Shown piece after piece: positions 49,023 through 58,529 of a DNA stretch of 64,000 nt. The stretch covers positions 1,984,001-2,048,000 of the forward strand of contig NZ_CP109796.1 in assembly GCF_038725785.1 (NCBI RefSeq), written 5' to 3'. The position numbers were made by a program, and so were the translations under genes. The DNA is from Termitidicoccus mucosus (GTDB taxonomy: Bacteria > Verrucomicrobiota > Verrucomicrobiia > Opitutales > Opitutaceae). Each line of letters starts with the position of its first letter. Positions within the stretch are counted from its first letter, which is position 1. Under the pieces are notes generated by a model. The model searched no databases and was not told the DNA's origin. It worked only from the letters and a program-made list of their open reading frames with translations.

Positions 49023-51824
49023 ATGCCTTCATCATCCCTTTGCATTGCTCCCCGCTTGGCGCCGTTTGCGCTGGCGCTGGCCGCGTTCATCTGTGTCCGC
49101 CCCGTCTGTTCTGCCCAGGCAGTCTCCGCGCCCGGCGACGCACAAACGGACGATCAGGAGGAGGAGATCGTCGTCCTGAGTCCGTTTTCCGTGAACGCCG
49201 AGAAGGATCGCGGCTACCTCGCCGCCGACACGCTCACCGGCGGGCGCATGGCGACCAACCTGCTCACCACGCCCGGCGACATCACGGTGCAGACCCGCGA
49301 ATTCCTCAACGACATCGCCGCCAACACGCTCACCGACGCCTATAAATGGATGCCCAACGCCACCGTCGCCGACCCGCCCGGCGTCAGCGGCAGCGCCATC
49401 GACTCCGGGCAGACGTTCACCTTTCGCGGCCTGCCCTCCGGCGGCAACGCGCGCAATTATTTCGCCGGATACAATTTCAGCGTGAACGATTTTGTCGTCG
49501 AGCGCATTGAGCAGATACGCGGTCCGGCCAGCATCCTCTACGGCCAGTCCTGGTCGGGCGGTGCCGTCAACATCGTCACCAAGCGCCCCATCTTCGGCAA
49601 AAACGACGTCCGCCTGGGCATAAAGGGCGATGCCGAGGGCACCCAAGGCGTGTCGATCGACGCCAACTACGGACGCTCCAAATACCTTGCCCTCCGCGTC
49701 AATGCCACCGACCAGCGTCTCCGCAACTGGGTGAGCACCTATTTCGACGACCTCACCGCTGTTGACCTGAGCGCGACCGTGCGCCCGTGGAAAGGCGCGG
49801 AAATCCGCATCGAGGGCGAAACCGGCGTCCGCGAGATGACCGGCCAGCCCGGACCTTTCGTGCTCATGGACGCCGTGTCCGCATGGGACGGGCGCACCAT
49901 TTACGAGGGACGCCAGGCGGATGACTACAGCACCCTCGTGCCCGACAGCGGCACCTCGCTCATCCAGCCCGCCCAGGCGCACATGATTTACAGCCCGGTT
50001 CTCGGCGGCAAGGTGCTGGATTTCTCATATTTCGCCACGACCTACGGCACCGGCATGTCCGTCGTGGATCGCTCCAATTATTATTCCAACAGAATGCCCG
50101 TGCTGATGAACATGCCCACGCTGCCCTCCAAGGGCTTCAGCCCGCAGCCCACCAACAACAAATACGTGAACCACTACTCCTCCCTTCAGGCCTTCTGGAG
50201 CCAGACATGGGACAACGGCCTGGCGCTGGAGCTCTCCGCCTCGTTCAACGAAATCAGCCGCACCACCCCGAACGCGGGCCAGAGCCTTTGGGGCAACATG
50301 AAACTCGACATCAACCGCTATCTGCCCGACGGAGCCAACAACCCCGGCTTCATGAAATACTTCAGCGACACCACGATCGAAGGCGGCAACGTGGACAATT
50401 ACCAAAACGATGCGCAGGTCAGGCTCAACGCCCTCTACCCCATCAAGTTCGGCTGGGGCAGGCAAACCTTCGCGGTCATGCTCCAGAACGACCTCCAAAG
50501 CTACCGCTGGCGCGCCCACGCCTACGCCCGCCTCAACAACGGCAACCCCTACTCCACCTCCAATCTCGTCAGCTTCCGCCAGTATTGGGACAACCCAAAC
50601 CTGCCCCTCGTGCTTCCCTCCACCGACGCCGAGGGCAACCCCTATGGCTGGTCGCCCAGCGCCCACCGCGACCAGTCCACCAAGCTTCAGTCCATCCAAG
50701 TCGGCACCGTCGGCAGCTACTTCGACGACAGGTTTACCGTCATCGCCGGCGCCCGCCGCGACGTTTACCACTACAGCGAAAACAACCACAACATCGTCAA
50801 CGGCGTCATTGCCGGCGACCGGATCACCAGTTTCTCGCGCAGCGCCAACACCGCCTCCATCGGCGCCACCTACTTCCCCGTCAAGGCTCTCGGCGCCCTC
50901 GTCAATTACTCGGGCGGCTTCCAGCCCAACACCATCACTTACCCCTTCTTCCCCGGCTTCAAGGGCGACTACGTGACCACCAGCAAGGTGCTCACCCTCG
51001 GCATCCGCTTCAACCTCTTCAAAGGCGCCGTCGTCGGCTCCCTCGGCTATTACGCCTCCAAGGAGCAAAACCGCGTCCAGCGCTACGACTCCCTCAACAT
51101 CCGCTCCATCTGGGAAAACATGGGCGAGCTTGAAAGGTATCCGTTCCAAGGATACACGGCCTACAGCGACACCTTCGACCAGGAGGGCAGCGGCCTCGAG
51201 CTGGACCTTGTCGCCAACCCGACGAAAAACCTCCGCCTCACCGCCAACTTCAGCATCCCGCGCACCAAACAGTCCAACTCCATGCCCGGCTCGCGCGCCT
51301 ACCTCGCCGAGCACGAGCCCGAGTGGCGCGCCTGGATGCAGGCCCACCCGAACGACGCCTGGCGCGTTGAGCAGCAGCTCAGCTCATGGATAAACACCGT
51401 CTCCGACTCCGTGAACGGGCGCACGCTCAACGGCACCTTCGACTACCGCGCCAACTTCTATGGAGTCTACACCTTTTCCAAGGGCATCCTGAAGGGCTTT
51501 CGCATCGGCGGCGGCGGCAACCTCTACGGCAGGCGCGTCATCGGCAACGTCCTTGGCGATGGCAAGAATTATATAAAAGCCGACGCCTACGCCGTCTATA
51601 CGCTGATGACCGCCTACGCCTTCAAACTCGGCCGCACCTCGGTTTATATACAAGTGAACATCGACAATCTCTTCAATTACGACAAGCCCGTGTTCAACAA
51701 CGTGCAGCTTACGGGCGGACGCACCCCGTGGAACACCCCCGAGACCGCCAACACGGCGTATCCCTTCGGATACTATTACAACAACCCGCGCATGCTCCGC
51801 CTCGGCATGACGGTGAGCTTCTAA
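49023..51824 (+). CDS. TonB-dependent outer membrane receptor
   Basis: This is an outer membrane transporter of 933 residues. A signal peptide ends near VCSAQA. The segment EEEIVVLSPFSVNAEKDRGY holds the TonB-box-like sequence typical of verrucomicrobial receptors, followed by a plug domain (VERIEQIRGPASILYGQSWSGGAVNIVTK) and a 22-strand-type barrel ending in SF. No SusD-like partner is encoded nearby, so uptake does not follow the Bacteroidota SusC/D scheme. The ATG at 49,023 is chosen because it begins the signal peptide. It probably imports the oligosaccharides freed by the two GH39-like enzymes. Confidence 0.9.
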   Translation: MPSSSLCIAPRLAPFALALAAFICVRPVCSAQAVSAPGDAQTDDQEEEIVVLSPFSVNAEKDRGYLAADTLTGGRMATNLLTTPGDITVQTREFLNDIAANTLTDAYKWMPNATVADPPGVSGSAIDSGQTFTFRGLPSGGNARNYFAGYNFSVNDFVVERIEQIRGPASILYGQSWSGGAVNIVTKRPIFGKNDVRLGIKGDAEGTQGVSIDANYGRSKYLALRVNATDQRLRNWVSTYFDDLTAVDLSATVRPWKGAEIRIEGETGVREMTGQPGPFVLMDAVSAWDGRTIYEGRQADDYSTLVPDSGTSLIQPAQAHMIYSPVLGGKVLDFSYFATTYGTGMSVVDRSNYYSNRMPVLMNMPTLPSKGFSPQPTNNKYVNHYSSLQAFWSQTWDNGLALELSASFNEISRTTPNAGQSLWGNMKLDINRYLPDGANNPGFMKYFSDTTIEGGNVDNYQNDAQVRLNALYPIKFGWGRQTFAVMLQNDLQSYRWRAHAYARLNNGNPYSTSNLVSFRQYWDNPNLPLVLPSTDAEGNPYGWSPSAHRDQSTKLQSIQVGTVGSYFDDRFTVIAGARRDVYHYSENNHNIVNGVIAGDRITSFSRSANTASIGATYFPVKALGALVNYSGGFQPNTITYPFFPGFKGDYVTTSKVLTLGIRFNLFKGAVVGSLGYYASKEQNRVQRYDSLNIRSIWENMGELERYPFQGYTAYSDTFDQEGSGLELDLVANPTKNLRLTANFSIPRTKQSNSMPGSRAYLAEHEPEWRAWMQAHPNDAWRVEQQLSSWINTVSDSVNGRTLNGTFDYRANFYGVYTFSKGILKGFRIGGGGNLYGRRVIGNVLGDGKNYIKADAYAVYTLMTAYAFKLGRTSVYIQVNIDNLFNYDKPVFNNVQLTGGRTPWNTPETANTAYPFGYYYNNPRMLRLGMTVSF

Positions 51825-51960
51825 GACGGCTTTCGTCCAGGCGGACGGACGCGGCAGCACGGCACCGGAAAAGCTTGTGACGCAAAACGGCGCGCTGGCG
51901 CTTCCCTCCGATGGCTGGCACGAGGCCGAACGGGTTCGCGCGCCGGCAAATTAGTTTCTC

Positions 51961-53196
51961 ATGAAAATCAAAACGGTCACTACCAACAAGCAAGACCAGG
52001 TTGCCGTCGCGTCCCCGGCATGGCGCGCGCGGCTCAAAAAACTGCGCGCCGCGCACGCGCGTTTCCTCGGACGGAGGAACCGCGTTGACCGCGACTGGGA
52101 CAATGGCGTGTTCGAGCGCTTCGAGCACCCGGTGATCACCGGCGCCCACATCCCGCTGGAGTGGCGCTACGACCTCGACCCGACGGCAAACCCGTTCCTG
52201 ATGGAGCGGCTCGCCGTGAACTGCGCGTTCAATCCCGGCGCGTTTTTCTGGAAGGGAAAGGCGCACCTGGTCGTCCGTGTCGAGGGCAACGACCGCAAGA
52301 GTTTTTTTGCCATCGCCGAGAGTCCAAACGGCATCGACCGCTGGCGCTTCTGGGACGAGCCGCTCGACCTGCCGGAACTCAAGCCCGAGACCAACGTCTA
52401 TGACATGCGCGTGACGTTTCACGAGGACGGCTGGATCTACGGCGCGTTTTGCTCGGAGTCGCGCAACCCCGCCGCGGCCCCCGGCGACCTGTCCTCCGCC
52501 GTCGCGCAGGCCGGCATCGTGCGCACGCGGGATTTCCGCAAATGGGAGCGCCTGCCCAACCTCCGCACGCCCGCCTCGCAGCAGCGCAACGTCGTGCTGC
52601 ACCCCGAGTTCATCGGCGGGCAATATGCGTTTTATACAAGGCCGATGGACGGCTTTATAGATGTCGGCTCCGGCGGCGGCATCGGGTGGACATTGTGCAA
52701 GGACATCGCGACGGGCGTGACCGGCCCCGAGGCGATCATCGACACACGCGCCTATCATACGATCAAGGAAACCAAAAACGGCCAGGGGCCCGCGCCCATG
52801 AAAACCTCCTCGGGCTGGCTGCACCTCGCGCACGGCGTGCGCGCCTGCGCGTCGGGGCTGCGCTACGTGCTGTATATGTTCATGACCGCGCTCGACGCCC
52901 CTTCGCGCGTCATCGCGCGCCCGGGCGGGTTTTTCCTCGCGCCGCACGGCGGCGAGGGTTTCGGCGATGTGTCAAACGTCGCCTTTTCAAACGGCTGGCT
53001 CCAACTGCCGGACAAGGCCGGCACGGTGCTCATATACTACGGCGGCTCCGACAGCCGCTGCTATGTCGCGCGCTCGACCGTCGCCAGGCTTGTTGACTGG
53101 TGCCTCCGCACGCCGGAGGACGCGCTCACCACGCGCGGCTCGCTCGATCAACGGCTGGCATTGATCCGCGCAAACCGCGCGCTGGCAAAACGCTGA
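51961..53196 (+). CDS. GH130 glycosidase, 4-O-beta-D-mannosyl-D-glucose phosphorylase type
   Basis: This phosphorolyses beta-1,4-mannosyl-glucose (or related beta-mannosides) to mannose-1-phosphate. The 411-residue protein follows the family pattern closely: PLEWRYDLDPTANPFLMERL, VRVEGNDRKSFFAIAESPNG, ETNVYDMR (likely catalytic Asp148), HEDGWIYGAFCSES, QQRNVVLHPEFIGGQYAFYTRP and KTSSGWLHLAHGVR. No signal peptide, so cytoplasmic. It lies 136 bp after the TonB receptor gene and 25 bp before a UroD-like gene. It is the strongest sequence evidence that the locus handles beta-mannosides. Confidence 0.9.
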   Translation: MKIKTVTTNKQDQVAVASPAWRARLKKLRAAHARFLGRRNRVDRDWDNGVFERFEHPVITGAHIPLEWRYDLDPTANPFLMERLAVNCAFNPGAFFWKGKAHLVVRVEGNDRKSFFAIAESPNGIDRWRFWDEPLDLPELKPETNVYDMRVTFHEDGWIYGAFCSESRNPAAAPGDLSSAVAQAGIVRTRDFRKWERLPNLRTPASQQRNVVLHPEFIGGQYAFYTRPMDGFIDVGSGGGIGWTLCKDIATGVTGPEAIIDTRAYHTIKETKNGQGPAPMKTSSGWLHLAHGVRACASGLRYVLYMFMTALDAPSRVIARPGGFFLAPHGGEGFGDVSNVAFSNGWLQLPDKAGTVLIYYGGSDSRCYVARSTVARLVDWCLRTPEDALTTRGSLDQRLALIRANRALAKR

Positions 53197-53221
53197 ATGA
53201 TCTTCGAAACCCGCGCCACCC

Positions 53222-54343
53222 ATGACCTCCAAGGAACGACTCCTCCGCGCCCTCAACCTCGAAAAACCCGACCGCCTGCCCGCCACCGTGCACCAATGGC
53301 AGCCGTTTCATCTCGATGCATACATGGGCGGCATCACGCCGCTTGAGGCGTTCAAACACACCGGCCTCGACGCGCAAATCCAATACTACGCCGACATGGG
53401 CTTGTCGTGGACGACCGACGCCGGGCAAAACGCCGTGCAGGCGCCCGGCTGGCGCGAGGAAATTGAAATTATAAAAAACGAGCCCGACGACCGCATCCTC
53501 CACCACACCGTCACCACGCCGGGCGGCGTGCTCACCTATGCCACCGGCGGCGACCGCAAGACCACCTGGGTCAACGAATATATCATAAAAAAACACGACG
53601 ACATCGAACTCCTGCGCAAATACATGCCGGTGCCAAAACTCAATCGCGACAAAATCAGCGCGGAGTATGACGCCATCGGCGACGCCGGCATCCTGCGCGG
53701 ATTTGTCTGGGGCGACCAGGCCGGCTGTTGGCAGCATGCGTGCTGCCTGTATCCAGCCGAGGAGCTGATTGTCGAAGCCATGGAAAACCCGGACTGGGTG
53801 CACGCGCTCCTTGCGCTTCTGCTCGACAAAAAACTCCGCTTCATCGACGAGTCGCTCACCGGTGCGAAATTCGACCTCATCGAAACCGGCGGCGGCGCAT
53901 CCAGCGACACGCTCATCTCGCCAAGGCTTCACGCCGAGTTCTGCCTCCCCTATGACAGACGGATGCACGACGCCCTTCGCGCCATCGGCCAGCGCAGCAC
54001 CTATCATACCTGCGGCGGCATGATGTTCATCCTCGACCTGCTCCTGCAAAACGGCGCCGACGCATCCGAAACGCTCGCCCCGCCCGGGGTCGGCGGCAAT
54101 ATTACGGAGCCCGGGAAAGTGCGCGCGGTCTTCGGCGGCAGGCGGGCGATGATCGGCGGCTTGGATCAATTCAACATTCTCACGACCGGCACGCCCGCGC
54201 AAATTCGCGCCGAAACGCGCCGCCTCTTCGAAGGCTTCGGCAAGGACGGCGGCTACATCTGCGCCGCGTCTGATCACTTTTTCGAAACGCCGGTCGATAA
54301 TCTGAAAGCCTTCGCCGCCGCTGCTCGCGAATGCACCTATTGA
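53222..54343 (+). CDS. UroD superfamily protein with HxC...C zinc-type motif (methyltransferase-like)
   Basis: This 373-residue protein of PF01208 carries His262-Thr-Cys264 (in YHTCGGMMF) and a Cys near 347 (GGYICAASDH), then FFETPVDNL. This matches the zinc ligand pattern of corrinoid-dependent methyltransferases such as MtaA and MtbA, unlike the other UroD-like protein here (27,281), which has HSD. It is probably cytoplasmic. No corrinoid protein gene is visible in the window. It could act in demethylation of an O-methylated sugar, but this is inference. It follows the GH130 gene by 25 bp. Confidence 0.75.
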   Translation: MTSKERLLRALNLEKPDRLPATVHQWQPFHLDAYMGGITPLEAFKHTGLDAQIQYYADMGLSWTTDAGQNAVQAPGWREEIEIIKNEPDDRILHHTVTTPGGVLTYATGGDRKTTWVNEYIIKKHDDIELLRKYMPVPKLNRDKISAEYDAIGDAGILRGFVWGDQAGCWQHACCLYPAEELIVEAMENPDWVHALLALLLDKKLRFIDESLTGAKFDLIETGGGASSDTLISPRLHAEFCLPYDRRMHDALRAIGQRSTYHTCGGMMFILDLLLQNGADASETLAPPGVGGNITEPGKVRAVFGGRRAMIGGLDQFNILTTGTPAQIRAETRRLFEGFGKDGGYICAASDHFFETPVDNLKAFAAAARECTY

Positions 54344-54450
54344 TGCCGTCCTTCCGCGTCATGCCTGCCTGAGCGGAAGAGAGTCCACCGCCGTCTGCGC
54401 CCTGTTTTCGTCCTTTCCAAATCCCCGGTGCGCGCCACGATGCCGGCTTT

Positions 54451-54834
54451 ATGCAATCCAAGCCTCAAGTCCTCGCCTGGCTCACCTGCGACGGCGTCCA
54501 TATCGATCCCGGTTCGGGCAAACACACCATCCTCGGCGTTTTCTCCAATATCCGGGCGGCCAAGTTTCCCGTCGCCCACCCTTTCATGATCTGGTTCCTC
54601 ACCTTGAGCGATGTGCCGGCCGGCCAGCACAAGGTGCGCATCTCCATCGGCGTGGACCCGATGCAAATGACGCCCCTCATCGAGCGCCCCTTCGAATCGC
54701 AAAGCCCGCTCCAGCGCATCAACCTCATCAACGAAATCCGCAACCTCGCCTTCAACGGGCCCGGGGACCATTCCATCGTGGTCGAGGTCGACGACGAACC
54801 CCTCCTGGCCACCAGCATCACGGTGACCAACTGA
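54451..54834 (+). CDS. Small conserved protein, DUF6941-like
   Basis: This 127-residue soluble protein of unknown function contains CDGVHIDPGSGKHTILGVFSNI and a beta-rich C-terminus (GPGDHSIVVEVDDEPLL). The pattern resembles the DUF6941 family, which I recall only by style. No signal peptide or membrane segment. It stands 107 bp after the sugar locus and 16 bp before ung, and probably belongs with the housekeeping genes. Confidence 0.6.
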   Translation: MQSKPQVLAWLTCDGVHIDPGSGKHTILGVFSNIRAAKFPVAHPFMIWFLTLSDVPAGQHKVRISIGVDPMQMTPLIERPFESQSPLQRINLINEIRNLAFNGPGDHSIVVEVDDEPLLATSITVTN

Positions 54835-54850
54835 CACCGGACAAACCGCC

Positions 54851-55573
54851 ATGCTTCCCAAACTTCCCGCAGGCTGGCGCGAGCGGCTCCGCGATGTGAC
54901 GGGCCAGGCATGGTGGCGCGAACTCGATGCGTTTCTCGACGCGGAGGAGGCGGCCGGGCGCGAGATTCTGCCCGGGCGCAAGGACGTCTTCAACGCGCTG
55001 CGGCTCACCCCGCCGGACGCGGTGAAGGTCGTGCTGCTCGGGCAGGACCCGTATCCGACGCCGGGCCACGCGCATGGGCTGTGCTTCTCGGTGCCGATGG
55101 ACGTGCGGCCGCTTCCGCGCTCGCTGCGCAACATCTACCAGGAACTCCAGGCCGACCTCGGCCTGCCGCCGGCGGGGCACGGCTGCCTGGAATCCTGGGC
55201 GCGCAACGGTATCCTGATGTTGAATACCGTGCTGACCGTGCGCGCGGGCGAGGCCAACTCCCACAAGGATCGTGGCTGGGAAAACTTCACCGACCGCGTG
55301 CTGGAGATCGTCAACGCGGGGCCGCGGCCGGTGGTGTTTGTGCTCTGGGGGCGGCAGGCGCAGGCCAAGCGCGCGCTGGTGACCAACCCGCTGCACCGCG
55401 TGGTCGAGTGCGCGCATCCCTCGCCGCTGTCGGCGCGGCTGTTTTTCAGCTGCCGGTGTTTTTCCGCGGTGAACCGCCTGCTTGTCGAGGCCGGCCGCGA
55501 GCCGGTGGACTGGCGGCTGCCGCCCGCCCCGGTTTTTCGCAAGGGGGAGCTTTTTGCCGATTCCGATGCCTGA
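54851..55573 (+). CDS. ung: Uracil-DNA glycosylase
   Basis: This removes uracil from DNA as the first step in base-excision repair. The 240-residue protein has GQDPYPTPGHAHGLCFSVP with the catalytic Asp, LNTVLTVRAGEANSH, and the HPSPLSA loop near the C-terminus, all standard for family 1 UDG. The stop codon overlaps the next gene by 8 bases. Confidence 0.95.
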   Translation: MLPKLPAGWRERLRDVTGQAWWRELDAFLDAEEAAGREILPGRKDVFNALRLTPPDAVKVVLLGQDPYPTPGHAHGLCFSVPMDVRPLPRSLRNIYQELQADLGLPPAGHGCLESWARNGILMLNTVLTVRAGEANSHKDRGWENFTDRVLEIVNAGPRPVVFVLWGRQAQAKRALVTNPLHRVVECAHPSPLSARLFFSCRCFSAVNRLLVEAGREPVDWRLPPAPVFRKGELFADSDA

Positions 55574-55952
55574 CGAGCCGCGCCAGTTCAGCCGCCTCGC
55601 GGAGGAGATCATCGGGGATTTTCGCCAGATCCCGGGCGAGCAGCCGCAGCGCATGAAGAGGCGCGCGACCAGGCCGCTCGCGGAGCTGGTGGAGGCGCTG
55701 CTGGTGAAGCACCAGATCGGGCGCGACTCGCCCGAGCAGTCCATCCGCAGCCACTGGAGCGAAATCGTCGGCCCGGCCAACGCGCATTACTCGCACGCCG
55801 CGATGATCGATGTACGCGGGAAGCTCACCGTGCTCGCGTCGCACTCCGTGGTGCGCAACGAGCTTTTTCTCCACCGCAAGCTCATCGTCGAAAAGATCCG
55901 GAAACTCCCCGGCTGCGACCACGTGCGCGCGCTGCTCCTGCGGGCCGGCTGA
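55566..55952 (+). CDS. DUF721 / DciA-like protein
   Basis: This 128-residue protein has the DUF721 pattern: LVEALLVKHQIG, then WSEIVGPANAHYSHAAMI, then LTVLASHSVVRNELFLHRKLIVEKI. Members include DciA, which helps load the replicative helicase; whether this one does so is inference. The start ATG at 55,566 lies inside the end of ung, so the two are coupled. Confidence 0.8.
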   Translation: MPDEPRQFSRLAEEIIGDFRQIPGEQPQRMKRRATRPLAELVEALLVKHQIGRDSPEQSIRSHWSEIVGPANAHYSHAAMIDVRGKLTVLASHSVVRNELFLHRKLIVEKIRKLPGCDHVRALLLRAG

Positions 55953-55991
55953 GCGCGGCGGTCCCCGTTCCCCCTCCGTTTCCAGCCGGCC

Positions 55992-58529
55992 TCAACCCCT
56001 GGGCCTTGCTTCCCGCGCCAGCCGCACGCCCAGCCGTGTCAGCAGCGCGTCGGCCAGTAACAACGCCAGCCAGGCCGCGAGCAGCCAGACTCGCAGGCCG
56101 CGTTCGTTCACGGGGCGCGGCGCATCCCACACCGAGGCGAGATCGAGCCGCTCCATGCCGCCGCTGCGCGCGGAGAGCTGGCGCAGCTCCTGCATGCGTT
56201 CCCGCTCGAAACTCCACTCCGCCGAGCCGCCCGCCGTCACCGGGCCGAACGGCAGCGCCGCCGCGCCCAGCCGCGCCGCGCCGCGCGCGCGCCGGTCGGG
56301 CACGAGCAGCGTCTCGGCGTGAAAATGCCCCGGCTCGATTTTCTCCCACACCAAGGCGCGCACCTGTTCCTCGCCGCGTCCCCCGTCGCTTTCGGCCAGC
56401 GAGACGACCGGGCCGGACTGCGCCACGCGCGCGGCCCAGCTTTCGTCGTAAAACAAATCCAGCGTGAGCAGCCGCCCGCGCGTCTCCGTGCGCAGCGCCA
56501 GGCCCGGCGGCGTGTTCTCGCCCGCGAGCCAGCGCGCGAGGGTTTGCACGAAATCCCCGTAGTCCTCCCACCCGCGCACGCGCGCCGAATCCGCGCCGCC
56601 GAGCGGGAACGACACCGCCGCCACGCGGCCCGCGCCGCGGGACCACGACGCCACCAGCGGCGCCTGATACTCGTCGGTCGTCACCAGCGACGCCGTCGCG
56701 CCCGGGCGCAGGTAGCCCAGGTTGTATCCGTCAACCAATGACAGCCAGCGCGGCGTGCGCGCGGCGATCTCCGCCCAGCCGGGCGTCGCGGCGGCGCCCG
56801 TCTCCTCGCGCACGAAAGCCGAGCGCGCGACCGACACCGTCTCCTGCGCGAAAATCGCCGGCAGGTCGCCCGCGTTTTCGTTGAAAAAAATCCGCCCGCC
56901 CCCGAGCGCCGCGATTTCGCGCAGCAAATCCGCATCCGTGTCCCCCGGCGAGCCGAGCCCGATCACGCTCACCGTCGCGCCCGCCGCGCGCATCTCCGCG
57001 ATGATTTCCCTGTAATCCTCCGGCTGCTCCGCGTCGGCCGCGTCGGCAAACAAAATCAAGTGCATCTGCCCCGTCTGCGCCTTCCGCAACTGCTCCCAGC
57101 CCGCGCGCAGCCCGGCTCCGACGAAAATGCCGCCGCCCTCGCTGCGGATGCGGCGCACCGCGTCGGTCATGCGCGCGCGGTTCGGGCCGACCTGCGCGAG
57201 CGCCACGATCTCGTGCGCCGACGAGTCCACCGCGAACACCGCCACCGCGTCGAGGTCGCCGAGCAGCTCGATGGCGCGCGCCGCGCCGGTGTTGGCGAGG
57301 TCCATCTTGGTCTGCCAGCCCGCGCCCGCGCTCATCGCCATGCTGCCCGAACGGTCGAGGATGATGGCCATCGCAGTCGCGAGACGCCGGTGGTCGTTTT
57401 TCAACTCCATCGAGACCGGCAGCAGCGGGTCGATGGCCGACGCGAACCAGCCGCCCGAGCCGAAGCTGTTGCGCCCGCCCGCCATCAGCAGGCCGCCGCC
57501 CTGCTCGCGCACGAAGAAGTCCAGCGCGCCCAAAAACTCCGCCGGCACGCGGTGCGCGGGCACGTTGTTCAGCACCACCAGCCGCGCGCCGGCGAGCGAC
57601 GCCGCCGTGAGCGCGGCGGGGTCCGTCACGCGCTCCACGCGCAACCCCTGTGCGCCGAGCAAAGCCGCCAGCGGATCGTCGGGATAATTTGTCACCAGCA
57701 GCACGCGCGGCCCGCCTGCGACCTCCACCCACGCCGTCGCGTGATTGTTCTCCGGATGCGCGTCCTCCGCCGGGCGCACGCGCGCCTCGTAGCGCACCGC
57801 GCCGCTGCCGCCCAGCCGGTCGCCCAGCCGCACGCGCGCCGAGCCGCCTCGCACCTCCGCCTCGCCTTGCGCGGAGAGTTTCCCGTCGCGCCACACTTCC
57901 CACGGCACGGTGCCGTCGGTGTTTCCCGTCACGGAAAACTCCACCAAAAACGCCTCGCCCGGCAGCACGCGGTTCGCCATCGAAAGCCCGCCCACGCGAT
58001 AGTCCGCGCCGCGCGGCCCGCCGCCCAGCCGGTAGTCGAGCGGCACGCCCGCGCGCAGCACCTGCTCGGCGGCGCCGCCCAGCGGCTCGGTCGCGTAACC
58101 GTCGGTCAATACCAGCAGCCGCGCCGCGCGCCCCGGCTCCATCTGCGCGAGCGCGAATCCCAGCGCCGCGCCGGTGCGCGTCTCGTTGGTGCCGCGAAAC
58201 ACCGGGTCGCCGCGTTCGCGCCGCGTCGCGTCCACCGCGTAGTCGATCATGAACACCCGGTCGTCGCGTTTCTGCGAGCGCCGCAAAATCGCCTCCACCT
58301 CCCCCGCCTGTCCCTGCGCCTCGGCCGCGACGGAGTCGGAGCGGTCCATCAACACCCACAAATCCAGGCCTCCGCCGCCCATGCGTGCGCGCGGGTCGGC
58401 CAGCGCAAGGACGAGCACAAGCAACGCTAGCGCGCGCACCGGCTCGCGCAGCCGGAGCGAACGCGCGCGCCATCCCAGCACCGCCAGCGCGGGCAGCAGA
58501 AAAAACCATTCTGGCGCGGAGAAAGTCAT
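55992..58529 (-). CDS. BatA-domain and von Willebrand factor A membrane protein
   Basis: This 845-residue protein begins with two membrane helices of BatA type (FSAPEWFFLLPALAVLGWRA). A glutamine-amidotransferase-like region includes VLLVTNYPDDPLAALL. A VWA domain has the MIDAS motif DRSGSM at residue 392 and following. It ends in a membrane helix and basic tail. Family members sit in the inner membrane, often in aerotolerance (Bat) or MoxR-linked sets; no moxR is in the window. It overlaps the upstream - strand gene at its start (ATGA). Confidence 0.8.
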   Translation of the reverse strand: MTFSAPEWFFLLPALAVLGWRARSLRLREPVRALALLVLVLALADPRARMGGGGLDLWVLMDRSDSVAAEAQGQAGEVEAILRRSQKRDDRVFMIDYAVDATRRERGDPVFRGTNETRTGAALGFALAQMEPGRAARLLVLTDGYATEPLGGAAEQVLRAGVPLDYRLGGGPRGADYRVGGLSMANRVLPGEAFLVEFSVTGNTDGTVPWEVWRDGKLSAQGEAEVRGGSARVRLGDRLGGSGAVRYEARVRPAEDAHPENNHATAWVEVAGGPRVLLVTNYPDDPLAALLGAQGLRVERVTDPAALTAASLAGARLVVLNNVPAHRVPAEFLGALDFFVREQGGGLLMAGGRNSFGSGGWFASAIDPLLPVSMELKNDHRRLATAMAIILDRSGSMAMSAGAGWQTKMDLANTGAARAIELLGDLDAVAVFAVDSSAHEIVALAQVGPNRARMTDAVRRIRSEGGGIFVGAGLRAGWEQLRKAQTGQMHLILFADAADAEQPEDYREIIAEMRAAGATVSVIGLGSPGDTDADLLREIAALGGGRIFFNENAGDLPAIFAQETVSVARSAFVREETGAAATPGWAEIAARTPRWLSLVDGYNLGYLRPGATASLVTTDEYQAPLVASWSRGAGRVAAVSFPLGGADSARVRGWEDYGDFVQTLARWLAGENTPPGLALRTETRGRLLTLDLFYDESWAARVAQSGPVVSLAESDGGRGEEQVRALVWEKIEPGHFHAETLLVPDRRARGAARLGAAALPFGPVTAGGSAEWSFERERMQELRQLSARSGGMERLDLASVWDAPRPVNERGLRVWLLAAWLALLLADALLTRLGVRLAREARPRG

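Noticed and set aside
51825-51954. Possible gene remnant between the TonB receptor and GH130 genes (frame reading LALPSDGWHEAER near 51,900)
   Set aside because: The frame is short, has no start or ribosome site and I could not link it with a family; it could be chance.
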